64,000 bases of DNA from Brugia malayi (Eukaryota > Nematoda > Chromadorea > Rhabditida > Onchocercidae). Below, piece after piece: positions 51,541-63,720 of the stretch (positions are counted from its first letter, which is position 1; each line of letters opens with the position of its first letter). A program made the translations under genes and the position numbers. Under the pieces are notes generated by a model. The model saw only the letters and a program-made list of their open reading frames with translations. It ran no database searches and had not been told where the DNA came from. The stretch is from assembly GCF_000002995.4 (NCBI RefSeq), contig NW_025062476.1, positions 5,941,001-6,005,000 of the forward strand. The letters are read 5' to 3'.

Positions 51541-53737
51541 ATGACCTCTGCGCAAATTAAACCAACAGTTATCGAGGCAGTTACGGAATTCAGTGATAAT
51601 TTCAAGGATTTCGGTTCAAGCATGCCCTGTGCAATTGGCATTGATGAAGCTGGACGTGGACCAGTTCTTGGGCCGATGGTCTACACATGCGCTGTTACAC
51701 TGGTAAATAATGAAAATATGTTGACCAAGATAGGTTTGTTTGTTTCATATGTTTTATTGTTCTATTGTATGAAGTTTTCTACTCTGTGCAAGCTTTAAAT
51801 TTTGGCCAGTTCTGCATAATACTACACTTACTAGGATATCACGCAGTTTAATAACTTTTCTTTAGAAATTGTTGCAGATTTCCTATCATGCGATTATAAG
51901 CTCTTGATGATGACTTCTCATTTTTTTAATTCCACAGTCTGTTCTAAAGTCATCTTTATCATAGGGGTTGACGATTCAAAAGTTCTAACAGAGGCAAAAC
52001 GTGAAGAAATTTTTGAAAGAATGAAGGGAAGCAATATGTCGGAGGTTATATTTCTCTTTGTTTCATGTTCTTCCTGGAATTCTTTATTTTCACTCACGAA
52101 TTGTCTTCTTTATAGACGAATGTGATGGATTTTTTTTTAAGTTTAATAAAGTAACAATTTAAAGGAGAGATTTGGTTTGTAAAAATGTTTCCAGTGTTTA
52201 GAATGAAATTAGCAGTGGTATTATAAATTAATAAAAAGAAGTATCTACTTTTTAATGGTATCCCAAAATCACACAAAAACATTATATTTATTCAAATAGA
52301 TGTATTAATAATCAGAGCAAAAGTTTTATTATTTCAGATATTTGGATATGCATGTCGTTCGGTATCGGCGCAAATGATTAGCGCTGCAATGTTAGGTCGA
52401 ACAAAATATTCACTAAATAAATTGTCACATGATTGTGCGATAGAATTGCTGAAATTAGCAGTCGACAATAATATAAATGTTGTGGATGTTAGTGTGGATT
52501 TTATTTTTTTCATGAATAGCAAGTTGTAACTTATACTATCAGGAAATATAATGATAATATTATGGAATATTTTTCGGAGTATATAGGATATTCGAGTGAA
52601 TAAAAGGAATTGCTTTAGTTCTGAACTAACACTTTTTAGGTTTATGTTGACACAGTTGGACCGAAAGATCCATACCAGGCTATGTTGCACAAGAAATTCC
52701 CAGACATGCAAATTATTGTATCGGAAAAAGCGGATGCTAAATTTCCAATTGTCAGTGCTGCTTCAGTTATTGCAAAAGTAATCTTCCTGTCTTATCCCAG
52801 CAATTGAAGTTTTAGTTTGGTTCAAGACTATTTTAGTGATTTTTGGTTGATTAAAATTTTTGCGTATTTTTTCTTATTTTTAGTTTAAAACTTCTTAAAT
52901 ATTCTTATAGTGATTCGCTCCATCCTGTTATTCCTATTTAAATATATTTTAAACATTCGACATATCATTTTGATTTGTAGCAGTTTTTCATAGTCGTTAA
53001 TTTATTTTTTCTAACGGCAGATTCTTTTACTTGAATTGCTTCTGTGGACAGCTCATTTTTGATTATTCTAATTTATTTTAGGTTAAGCGTGACAGAGCTT
53101 TACGAAACTGGACGTTTCCGGAGGGTATTGTCAACGTGCCGCCAGGAGGATATGGAAGTGGTTATCCTGGAGGTGTAGTTTTTGTAGCGCATGTGGCTTA
53201 TTTTCTTAGCACTCATGAACGACTTTGATTTAGATCCAAATACAAAGAATTTTTTGTTGAATGCAGTTGATCAAGTGTTTGGATACCCAAATTTGGTGCG
53301 ATTCAGTTGGAAGACAGCCGAAGTTTTGTTACAAAGAAAGGCAGTGATGTGTAAATGGTATTCATTTGCATTTCTGCGTATTTTCATCCACTTTTCAATG
53401 TATTAAGTATAACGATTCGATAATGAAGACACAATTTGAGAGAAATTTCAACATAGTGAAAATTTTGATACAGTTATATTATGGTGTTATGGCAATCGAA
53501 AAGCTTTTTCCTTTAAAAGTTAGCAAGAGTAAACATTTCATGTGATGTTTGGAAGTAAATAAGTTTTTGAAAACTAATGCATTTATTTTTGATTTCAGGA
53601 GAAATGCAGAAAATGCACCCGGCAGCACTATAACATCGTTCTTTAAACCATATTCTAGTGGAAAGAAATATTCAATGAAAAGTCGATTTTTCGCCGATCG
53701 TTATCTTTCAAATATATCAAAATGTTCAGATTTTTAG
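51541..53737 (+). CDS. rnaseh2a: Ribonuclease H2 subunit A (catalytic)
   Basis: Seven exons: 51541-51733, 51965-52044, 52338-52487, 52640-52777, 53082-53172, 53234-53357, 53599-53737; 304 aa (human 299). Type-2 RNase H active site: [15 protein letters not shown] gives D35 and E36, YVDTVGP gives D145, and SEKADAKFP gives D173. The substrate-sensing YGSGYPGDP loop is intact. Other conserved runs are [31 protein letters not shown] and VRFSWKTAE. The enzyme removes single ribonucleotides and RNA primers from DNA in the nucleus, with subunits B and C. The C-terminus has TITSFF, resembling the PCNA-binding PIP-like motif at the same place in the human subunit. Exon 1 uses the downstream donor ATAG|GTTTGT, because the earlier CTG|GTAAAT breaks phase. 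An acceptor-like CATCTAG lies 15 bases before the ATG. Confidence 0.97.
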
Positions 53738-54310
53738 TGTGGATACAAAATTTATAACATGCTAGGTTTTTCTCAGCAAGACTTCCCTCACATTAATTTT
53801 TATTTTAAGGATTATCATGGGCTATTGCTTTATGCCTTTTTTTTTTTCAATTCAAAAATTTCGTCTAGAGTTCAACATGTGTGTCGTTGTTTGCGTTTTT
53901 ATCTATAGGCTCATTTATGTGTTCATCCTGTTTTGCGCTTGTTTACCGTTTGTTTAAACTGTATCACTAATGTTATAGGTATTTTTACTGTCACTGACAT
54001 TAAACATTGGCATTTATATATGTCTTAGTTGCTGCTCGGCAATTCTCATTATGCTGAGTTATTATTTCAGCATCTAATAATTGCTGGGTTTTGAGACAAG
54101 TATTTGAAAATAATCTTCCATAGCAAAATTTGGTTACAAGAACGGGGATTCTCTATAAAATACCCATATTGGTTTCCATATACACTAATGTTATGGACTA
54201 CCATAATTTTGATGCTTAAAATTTTCTTTTCTGTCATATTCTTTATGATTGTATATTATTGACGATAAACGAAAAGAATTCTTATTTCAGCTATTTAATT
54301 AAGTGTTATC

Positions 54311-54553
54311 ATGTTACAAGAAAAAGATGAGTATTCTTTATCAATCTTTTCATCAAGTTTGTACTGTTTGCTCAAAATAGGATGTTATCAATTACTCTGC
54401 ACAAATGTGGAGCCTTTGACAGTAATTAGGAAAACATTACTATTATTCAGCAAAGAGACAAGCAGTTTCAACTTTTTATATTTAACATGCCTTCTGAGTC
54501 GTGTATGTCGTGAACTTGTTGATCGGAATATCAAAGGTACAAGACTCAAATGA
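54311..54553 (+). CDS. Small unassigned ORF between RNase H2A and CLPTM1L
   Basis: An 80-residue frame starting MLQEKDEYSLSIF. It begins about 22 bases after a textbook acceptor (CTTATTTCAG), as expected for a spliced-leader trans-splice site. It contains a moderately hydrophobic half, then LLSRVCRELVDRN. A donor near its end (CAAAG|GTACAAG) may lead to a further exon; joining to the acceptor GCTCAG near 54580 would end the protein within a few codons. No family is recognised. It could be a real small operon gene or an unusual 5' leader of the next gene. Confidence 0.35.
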   Translation: MLQEKDEYSLSIFSSSLYCLLKIGCYQLLCTNVEPLTVIRKTLLLFSKETSSFNFLYLTCLLSRVCRELVDRNIKGTRLK

Positions 54554-55052
54554 ATTTAAGTGGTAGATTGCGGAGGAGGGCTTTGCTCAGATACTGCCTC
54601 ATAAACCCGTAGAAATGTTCCATTCTCTACCATCGCTTGATTTTCGGCATCATGTGTGCTTCATCCTCAAATGGCGTCTCCTTGGCAGCCAGTCAGTCTT
54701 GTGCATTTTACTTTGTTTCATTTTCTAAATTGAAATTCGTATGGAAACTCATTGGATATCTTCGAGATGTTATTTTTTTTTCAATTGTCTACTGCTTTTT
54801 CGTTCTCTGACTTTGCAATCTTTAGAAATTTACTTCTTTTGCCCTCTTCTCTGAACAATTATTGTGATGTGAGGATCAGAGTTTCCCATTCTTAATTCCA
54901 TCGATGAAAAGAAATGGAAGTAATTTTCTCCACTAGGATTCTTCACCAATAATTTAAAAATATGTTTTGTGCAAAATAGCACCAACCATTCAATAATTTT
55001 AAATTCTGGAAATTTCAGACTTGTACTGTTATCTAAGAAAGAAACTTGAAAT

Positions 55053-58000
55053 ATGTTCAAGTTATCTTTGACAAGCGTGGCCACAATAATCTTTGTTATG
55101 TATATTGCCCATTCGATGCACTCAATATATACATTATTTCATCCACCATTATGCAAGCAAAATCAAGATGACAAGGAATGCTTAATTGTTAGTTTCGTTG
55201 TCTTTCTTTCCTCTTTGCCGTTATTTGATGAATGGCATTTTCGAAGGACTGAACAAGAAGGAAAGATTGCTTTTCAAATAGATTGGAAAGGAAATGAAAA
55301 AGATAGAGGAAAAAGGAAATTATTTCTAGGCTTACGTAATTTATTCCAGCCTATGATCCAAAGGGATGCAGTGAGTGCTGAGTGGCCGCCGCTACAGTTT
55401 CGTATTTATGCATCCGTGAATTCTCGTGCCAAAGAAAATTATGGAAAAATCATTCATCAAATAGCATTTCTAGATATTGATGAAGTCATGGAAAGGGAAG
55501 TAAGTTTTGAGCTTCTTAAAGATCTAAATTATTGCACGTTTTAAATTTTAGTAATTACGTGAAACAGCAGCTGTTATGTAGGACTTGCTCAATTTTGCTT
55601 TTTCTTTAGTGATTCTGCTTTTTCTGCTATTACTGACAGTTTATTAAAATATTTTCCATCTTCCGATGCAGTATATTCATTTCAGTTCTTTCAATAATAG
55701 TTTTCATGTTAGGTACATGTGGATCTTCCAGAACACACACGTAACAATGGTTCATTATATTTGCACTGCTTTTTGCTACCAGCCGAACATAAGCATCAGG
55801 ATCCCTACCAAGTATATAGCATATTGTTACAAATGTGTTTACTTGTCTTGAATTGAATTATGATTATTAGTATTAGTTTTACTTTAATAGTGCAGCTTAA
55901 CGAATACAAAATGATTGTTTTGTATATGTAAGACTTAACGTTCCTTTTCTCAGTTCAGTTCAGTGCTTATTAATCGATGATTTTGAATTACAAATAATAT
56001 GTTTGCCTCTATTTTAGTGTAAGTGTATGTATGTTAAGTGACTAAATTTAGTTTTCTAGATAGAGAATTTACATGTTAGATACAAAAGATGTCTGCATGT
56101 TGAGACTCTACTATTTTACAGTCATCTTGGCAAATAATACAAACAGTTCGTGTAACAACATATCAAATTCCCCAAGCAGAAACATTTCGATTGATTGCAG
56201 AAGCTGATGAAAAACGAAAGAGAAATAAAGAAGCTAGTAGATCTATAGATCAGGTGTCAACTTTTTTTCTTTGGATTCTATCAGTGGTTTCCTATGAGGG
56301 TGAAACCAAATGAATTTACGAAAATGCTTCAGGAATTTTCTGTTCAACGAAAAACTTTATTGGAATTTTAAGCGATTTAATTTTATTTGTTCGCTATATT
56401 CTACAAAAATTAAAGAATGAAAGTTTTATTGTGTTCAGTTACGTGAAGAAGGAACACCAGTCACACATTTTCGTAGCAAACTACCACTAACGATTGTGGC
56501 TGAATCGCTTAAATTTGATTTACATGCCCTTCCTGGTGAAATCTATCACCATATGCAGTTTTTCCACAAGGGTATTTCTTAATTAAAATCTTCAGTTATC
56601 AAAAATTTTTTCATGTACTGATTTAGTATCGATGTAATTTGTGTTTCAAATAACGGAAATTTTATTCATAATGATATATTGTTTAGTTGGACACATAGCG
56701 CTACAGATATCACTGCGCTACAAATTGTTTCTATATAAATAATAATGGCAAGTTATTCGCCTTGTTATTTTTAATAATCGACACAGAAAATCGGATAAAG
56801 TTTCCTCTACACAAATCTATTATGTTTGAAATTTTTGAAATCAGTTATGTTTCAGAAGGTCAAACATATTATTGGCCAATATTTTATATCGATGAATTGA
56901 GTTTCCTTACCAAGGATCTCATACAGGTGGACTTCGTCTTATTTCACCTTAGCCAATTTTCTTTTCTGTATAAACGTTTTATTCAGAGTAACGAGAAAGA
57001 TCTTTTTTTTTCGTTTTTTCTTTGAAGAGCTGTCATAAATTAGTCTAATAATTTATTTGTCAGATAGAACCGGAACAAAAAAGCGTCGTGATGAGGATCC
57101 AGTATCGGCCGATATCCATTGGTAAATTACGCTTGCTGATTACTGCTCAAGCGTCTCTTGCTCAACTGAAGCGAATGGGTTTTAGTGACAAAGATGTTGA
57201 CGAGGTCAGCTGTCGCTATATTCTTTTATCGTAAATTTTTTTAGTGAATTTTACGAGCCCATCATGAGTTTTATAGCCTTCACTTGCTTTCAGTTATTTT
57301 GGATTCTTTATAGGTGAAGGGAATATTTGTTGACACGAATTTTTACTTTTTGGCTGTGACAATGTTTGTCGCTGCTTTGCATATGTTATTTGATGTGCTC
57401 GCATTCAAAAATGATATAACATTTTGGCGAAATCGTAGAAGTATGGTCGGTCTGTCGACGAGGTTAAGAGTTTTTTTTTTTTTAAAGATTTGACTCGACA
57501 TTATATTATAGTAATGACTTTTTAACTACAAAGAACTTTTAGAATGCTATCCAAAGGAGCAACTTTAATGAAAATCTGCGGTTCTATTTTATTCATTTTC
57601 AGAACTGTTTTATGGCGTTCATTCAGTCAATCAATAATATTTATATATCTTCTTGATGAAGATACGAGCCTTCTGGTAACAATTCCTACTGCTATTGGAT
57701 GTATTATTGAATACTGGAAAGTAACCAAATCTGCCAAAGTAATTAATTTTCTGTTTTCGCTTCCCAGTTGGCTGTTTTTGCTATAACTGCTAGAAATTTT
57801 GGAGGTTAAAAAAAAAGTTTGATAGATATTGAACTTTATTAAAATATTACCATTGAAATGATAAGTATCCCAAGTTGATAAGATTATGCTTTAAATTAAT
57901 GAGTCTGATGAGTTAGCATATGTGATATCTTGCTTGGTTTTTTTTTTGATGAAATCACTATATGTATTTAACAAACTAATGGGAGCAAACCGTAGTGTTT

Positions 58001-59456
58001 GTAATCTTTCCTCTTGATTTGAATTAAAATGCTTTATTATTACAAAAACAAATACATTGTGTTAGATTTGATATATTTATTATAGATTTCAATTTATTGG
58101 TCAAAAGGCATACCACATTTCCAATTTGGGACTTCCACTGCAGCAGAAATAGAAACAGAATCATTTGACTCAGAAGCAATGAAATATCTCACTTTTCTAC
58201 TTACACCGCTGTGTATAGGCGGCGCCATTTATAGGTATCACTTATGATCTGTCCTGCATCTGATCTTTCAAGTTCACTTGTTTGATTTAAGAACTCATAA
58301 ACATCCAGATGATAACGTAATTAAGAACTTCAATACCAGATGTCTATTCAAATATGGAATTTAGTTTATTCCAGCCTGGCATACATCCCACATAAGTCAT
58401 GGTATAGTTGGTTGGTTCAGTGCATGGCTAACGGTGTATATGCATTCGGATTTTTATTTATGCTACCGCAATTGTTTGTTAATTATCGTATGAAATCAGT
58501 TGCTCATCTTCCATGGAGAACGTTTATGTATAAGGTATGTATAAATTGTTTACGTATTTTTTCTTTTTTTTTTTTTGAATGATGGTGATAGAAAGCCTAG
58601 GTTAATAATAGCTCTAAGAATTAAATATTCAGAACCAAATTTTTGGTGGGAGCTTTGAAGGCATTTATGACAAAGTGGGTAGATAGTGGTAAAGTAACAA
58701 AAATTAGTCTATGAACATATGAACATAAGTTTAAAAGAGTATCTAAATTGAATTAGCAAATTATCTTGTGTAGCAGTTCAACTGCTTCATCTTTTCATTT
58801 ACATTAAAAATATTCAAACTTTAATGAGAACTCAGTTGGACCATTTGCAATTATATTCCTTTCTTTTTTATTGATTCGTGTCCTATCACTAGTCTTTAAT
58901 TTTAACTTTAAAATATCTCAAGTTCTCTACTGAAACTAATTCTTAGCTAAACATTTATTTTTTTTATTTCTACTTCTGTCTTTAATGAAAGCATGATTTA
59001 TTATTGCAAACCAGTCAAATGATTATAGTTAACTTATAAGACGTTACACGACTACTAGATTGCTTATGGGTTCAAATTAAGAACTTATGGGTTTTTCAGA
59101 AACTTTCAAAGTTTTCCTCTGTTGTTGTTATACTACTTCCGTATATCTCCAAAGATCATGATTTTGGGACGTAGAACTCTAAATTAAATAATTAATTGCA
59201 GGCATTTAATACTTTCATAGATGATATGTTTGCATTTATTATCACAATGCCGACGTCTCATCGCCTTGCTTGTTTCCGGGATGATCTAGTTTTTGTCATT
59301 TATCTTTACCAACGTTATCTCTATCCGGTGGATAAATCACGCATCAACGAATTTGGCGAAAGTTTTCAAGATACTGAAATTCAGAATGTCCAAAAGTCCG
59401 GATCTTCAGCATTGCTACCATCGTCACAACCGAAAACTAAATCAAAAGCCGACTAA
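55053..59456 (+). CDS. clptm1l: CLPTM1L, ER multipass membrane protein (lipid scramblase family)
   Basis: Twelve exons: 55053-55187, 55350-55499, 55713-55811, 56122-56253, 56439-56571, 56856-56926, 57064-57204, 57314-57462, 57603-57738, 58086-58234, 58375-58534, 59202-59456. All phases close; 569 aa (human 538). It has an N-terminal membrane anchor ([13 protein letters not shown]), then a large lumenal part with [15 protein letters not shown] and SHF-type conserved runs. The C-terminal multipass region is strongly conserved: [76 protein letters not shown] and [16 protein letters not shown]. The human protein is an ER scramblase for GlcN-PI in GPI-anchor synthesis. An acceptor (AAATTTCAG) precedes the ATG by about 35 bases. 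Intron 1 (55188-55349) is 162 nt and has no stop, so a retained-intron form is possible. Confidence 0.95.
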
Positions 59457-59458
59457 AA

Positions 59459-59464
59459 AATAAA
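59459..59464 (+). terminator. Polyadenylation signal AATAAA
   Basis: AATAAA begins 2 bases after the CLPTM1L stop codon. It is followed by AT/T-rich sequence. Its position, almost touching the stop, implies a very short 3' UTR if used. Confidence 0.5.
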
Positions 59465-60371
59465 TATAATGTCTGAAGTTCAAAGAATTTTTGTTTTTTC
59501 TTTCAAATTACGTCAAGTTATTTTTCTTATCTAAGTTTCGTGCTTTTTAATATTTTTCCAATTGTTTTTTCATAAATTTTTCAGATCGTGGTGTTATGGT
59601 GCAGTCATTATTTTTCTGCAAAATTTAAACTGCAACATTCTTCAAATTCCCATTTTTATTCTGTCACTCCATTTTATAACAAATCCTTTTAGCGTTATCT
59701 CAAGATTTATTTTGGATTGAAAGATAAGTAATTGGGTGGGACTTCTTTTGGAATTTTAGAATTTGACTGTATACTTTGTTTTGCTTTTTTTTAAAAAATT
59801 TTGAGCAAAAATTGATAATCTTATGGGGACAAATTTATACTGGTACAGTGATAGTTTTGGTTGAGAAATTAACTTAAATTAGTCTTTCCTCACGCCTTGT
59901 TCTTTCTTTTTAGGTTTCCTCTTAGAATGCAGTCTAATTTCAAGAACTAAGTTCGAGTATGGATCGTATTGGCAGTTCTCGTTTTTTTTTTTTTTTTTTT
60001 TTTCTAAGCCTGGATCACACAGCTGTCTAAATCAAAATTTATAGTTGCGGATTTGTGGAGAATCATTGCTGTCTTCGTGTGAAATCCTTTTAATATAGGA
60101 AATCGGTATATATTATTAGGACTGAAATGAATGATTATTAAAGCTTTGAATAAGTTTTTCATGATGTCGAGTATCTCTGTTGTTTTAAACAAGTGATATC
60201 ATTTGATATGCTTATTCATTTTACAGCGAATATCAATTCCTTGTGCATCCTAAAATGATGAAATATTACATCGGCAGCATAAAGTAGTTGCTGGATACAG
60301 AGAGATTCAATTTCATATGTTATGAAAAGTGTAATTGAAGTCGGTTATGTACCGGTATTAATGTTCTTGTA

Positions 60372-60535
60372 AAATAATTATAAGATTATGTGTAACGATG
60401 TATTTTTATGTCCTCTTGTAAGTTTTTGATTTCTTAAATATTAAAAAATATTATTTTTTTTTTGTTTCCTTAAATTTCATAATTAATAATTATAACTCAT
60501 AAATAATTGTAAGGTTATGTGCAACGACTTATTTT
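60372..60535 (+). repeat. Diverged ~35-bp direct repeat pair
   Basis: 60372-60406 (aaataattataagattatgt...) and 60501-60535 (aaataattgtaaggttatgt...) share most bases, with the same order of gtaacga/caacga motifs. Confidence 0.75.
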
Positions 60536-61619
60536 CTTCCTTTCAATATTTTGTAAATATCATTTTGTCACTGGCTTCAAAAAATTTATTAATATAGACC
60601 TTTTTTAACTTATTTCAGTATTCTTATTTATGTGTATTTTTCTTCATTTTTTTAATACATAGTATGTACTAAAGATTACGTATACCCTAAGTTTTCTTCC
60701 TTAGCTTTTCTGGAAATAATTTTAGTTTAAATCAGATGCAATTGCTTACCGAAATCTGGATGGATTATATTAAATTTTATTTTTTCACTAATTTTTCCAA
60801 AATATATTTTTTCTAGGGCACACTGTAAAATGTTTAGCTGCTTTTTAATTTAACACAATATTCAGTGATTATTTTATTATGATTTAGCAGTCTAAAATCT
60901 CATTTATCAAAAAATGCCGATTTCTAATTGAAGAGCGAGCCTACGAAATGTTCTTTTTATTTGGTTTTACTATTCAATTTCTAGTCCAAATAACAATTAG
61001 TTTTTATTGTAAATCCAGATTGCCTTATTTATTTCATCTTTTGAACTTAGTATAGATAATTATCTTCTATTTTACTTGGTGTTAATTTATTCTTTGTAAA
61101 CAATTATGGCTTTTGTCACTTGATTTTCTTATTTAATGACTTGTTAGCAAATATTTTCCTTATTTCATCGTCTTGTTATTTTGGATATTATATATTTAAG
61201 AATTTCAAATAAATCATTTCAATGGGGATTTGATTCAAAATATTTGAACAGAGTGACTCAAGATAGTTGCCGTTGTAATTCTTTAAAGGTGCGTCGATAG
61301 CTGTCGGGAATTAGGGAAAGTATTCTTTGTGGGTGAGTCTGCGAATTTCTATTTTCTCCAATTACATTTCTTCAAGTTTTGACTTTTCATGTGGAACGTC
61401 TGTATGGTCGGTCTTGCAGTGCACAGTTCTTTGAATTTCTATTAAAGCTAATTGAAAAGTTCAGATACTATAAAAAATGTGCAATATATAAAGCAGTGAA
61501 CCTATTATTTCTAATGAGCATTGTTAAAAATACCACTTTATTTAGCAGTACTCCACAATTAGTCTGAGAATTCTAATCGCCATGCAATTGCTGATTATTG
61601 ATGATACTATTGCGGTTGA

Positions 61620-62215
61620 AATAATACCATTTTTTTTTTATTCTATCGTTATAATTATTAAAAAGAAACCACCAGTCAGGTTTAAGTCACTTTTAATTGA
61701 CTGTTAATTAGATGTTAAATTTAAAACCATTCGGGTGTTTCATTCATTAGAGACAGATTGATTTTTTATTTGAAATTTGTTCAAATAATCTCATCTTTGT
61801 AGAAAAATGGGATCAAAGTGATATTTATGAACTATAATTTTGAAACTTTACTACCATTTCGATGCTGAAAGTTCTACAACGTTTATTATTTAAACAGCAA
61901 AAATGATGTTAATTGCAAAATTGAATTCTTTTTAATTTAGTTATTTTAATGAAAATGAATTAAAATGATTAAATAATATCATCAAGTTACATTTTGTCGC
62001 CCTATCAGCGCTTCCATGGTTGGTCTTTTTTTTCATATCGTAATTATTAAAAACATGTCACCTGTAGGATTTAAGTCACTTTTAACATTATCAAACAAAG
62101 TTCATTACTGAAAAAAAGAGATTCAATATTTTAGGTGAATTCTAATCTTGCAACATTTTCATTGCGACGTTAAAAGTTTATTATTTAAGCTTCAATGTAG
62201 AATTGAAGTCTTGTA
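61620..62215 (+). repeat. Diverged tandem duplication, ~0.3-0.4 kb unit
   Basis: The block starting near 61630 (long T run, then cgttataattattaaaaa, caccagtcaggtttaagtca, later gtttattatttaaacagc) recurs near 62025 (T run, cgtaattattaaaaac, cacctgtaggatttaagtca, later gtttattatttaagcttc) in the same order, with indels. Confidence 0.75.
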
Positions 62216-63720
62216 ATGGAGAATTCTGGGACTATCTCTAGAATTCTTACTATATCTTTTTGCCATAGAATGCTGCTGGATTGTCTTCAGAAATCTAAAT
62301 GTACGAAATTCACTATCTATAAAATTCTAAAATCTAATTCTGAGCCATTTCTAGAATTCTTAACTATCTCTTTTTGGTGCAGAATTCGGAACTATTTGTA
62401 GCTTCTGAATTTTCTCTTTATAATACGGGATTCTGGACTGTATCTTGTGGTAATATAGTAATTTAGAAGGTTTTAGCACCGTGGAAATCCAGTAAAGATT
62501 AATGGGTTGTGTTAGTACGATGAGATTTTTCACCTTGTGCACCTGAATTAAGTTGTTCCGCTCAGTTGTAGGGATGAATTACACAGCATATTACAATACC
62601 TTTATTAACAGATATAGTAGTAGTAGTAGTAATACAACAAACAGTTTATCTTCATGGAAGTAAACGAAGAATAATCGTAGAATTAAGGATCGCTAAGAAA
62701 GCAAAATGTTTTTTTTGAAGGATGAATCTTTGGTTATGTTTACATAATGTATATTTACCTGTGAAAATGGCAATGGTTTACAATATTTTGATGTACCTGT
62801 CGCATACAAAAATAGCTATGTGAACAAAAAAAGTATGTTAAGGAATATCTGATGCTACTGATTAAAAGACAGGGAATATTTGAATTGATCGACTTGCGGT
62901 ATTTTAACCATTATGGACAAATATAGCTATCAACAGAAGGTGGGATTTAGTTAGTTAGATTTATTTTATAAACAAAGAAAGGGCATCAAACAAAGAAATG
63001 CTTAATGAGAAGTAAGAAATTAATTAAATGATTCTTCGTAGTGCGATTTGATGATTTTTATATGAAATTATTTTAATGCTACAATTTAGCTTGAGATTCG
63101 CGACATTCGAAATTGCAACATTGTCTGTAGGATGCGACACTGTCGATATCGCTTCTTAATTAGTCCTTTAATGCAGAAAAATCTCTCGAATTTTGTACTA
63201 AATCTTTTTAACACAGAATGTGGGTGCTTTTTTAATGCAGAATTTTGGACTATGTTAGAATACTAAACTTTTAGTTTCTAATGCAGAATTTTCGATTGTT
63301 TCTAGAATTTTGGTCTGTCTCGTCTTAATGTTCAGTTCTGGATATCTTTATAATTTTGGACTTCCCTTTTAATACTCAACTTTGGATGATCTGTTTCTAA
63401 TATAGAATTTTTGTTACATCTGTAATTCTGTGATTATTATCTCTTTTTTTAATATGGAATATTGGACAAACTTTTTTATCTATATTAAAAATTTTGTATT
63501 AAAAAGAGTTTTTTTTTTTTTTTTGTATTAGAAATTTGTATTAAAATGAGTACAAAAAAATAATTCTGTTTTAAAAAGAAAAGTGCAAAATTGTAGAAAT
63601 GTCCAGAAGTGGTGCATTAAAAAGATAGTACAGAATTCTAGAGATATTCCAAAATTTTGCATTATAAACAGGTAGTCCAAAATTCTGTAATAGGAACAAA
63701 GTTTCAAAATAAAAAGCAAC
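62205..63720. repeat. Degenerate ~35-40-bp repeat, strand-switching
   Basis: A loose unit of the form ttttaatgcagaattttgga followed by ctatctctagaattt recurs many times in forward orientation in 62205-62420 and 63170-63490. In 63530-63720 it recurs as its reverse complement (tccaaaattttgcatta, gtccaaaattctgta). The switch point is marked by the poly-T tract near 63508-63523. Copies are poorly conserved and spacing is irregular. Confidence 0.7.

Noticed and set aside
55053..55544. Reading 55053-55544 as one unspliced CLPTM1L exon
   Set aside because: Although open, it inserts 54 residues absent from the human protein, and the following residues after 55499 leave the family; the spliced form fits better.
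59979..60003. Long T run as an RNA polymerase III-type terminator or retroposon tail
   Set aside because: Poly-T tracts are common throughout this window, and no associated element or target-site duplication is visible.
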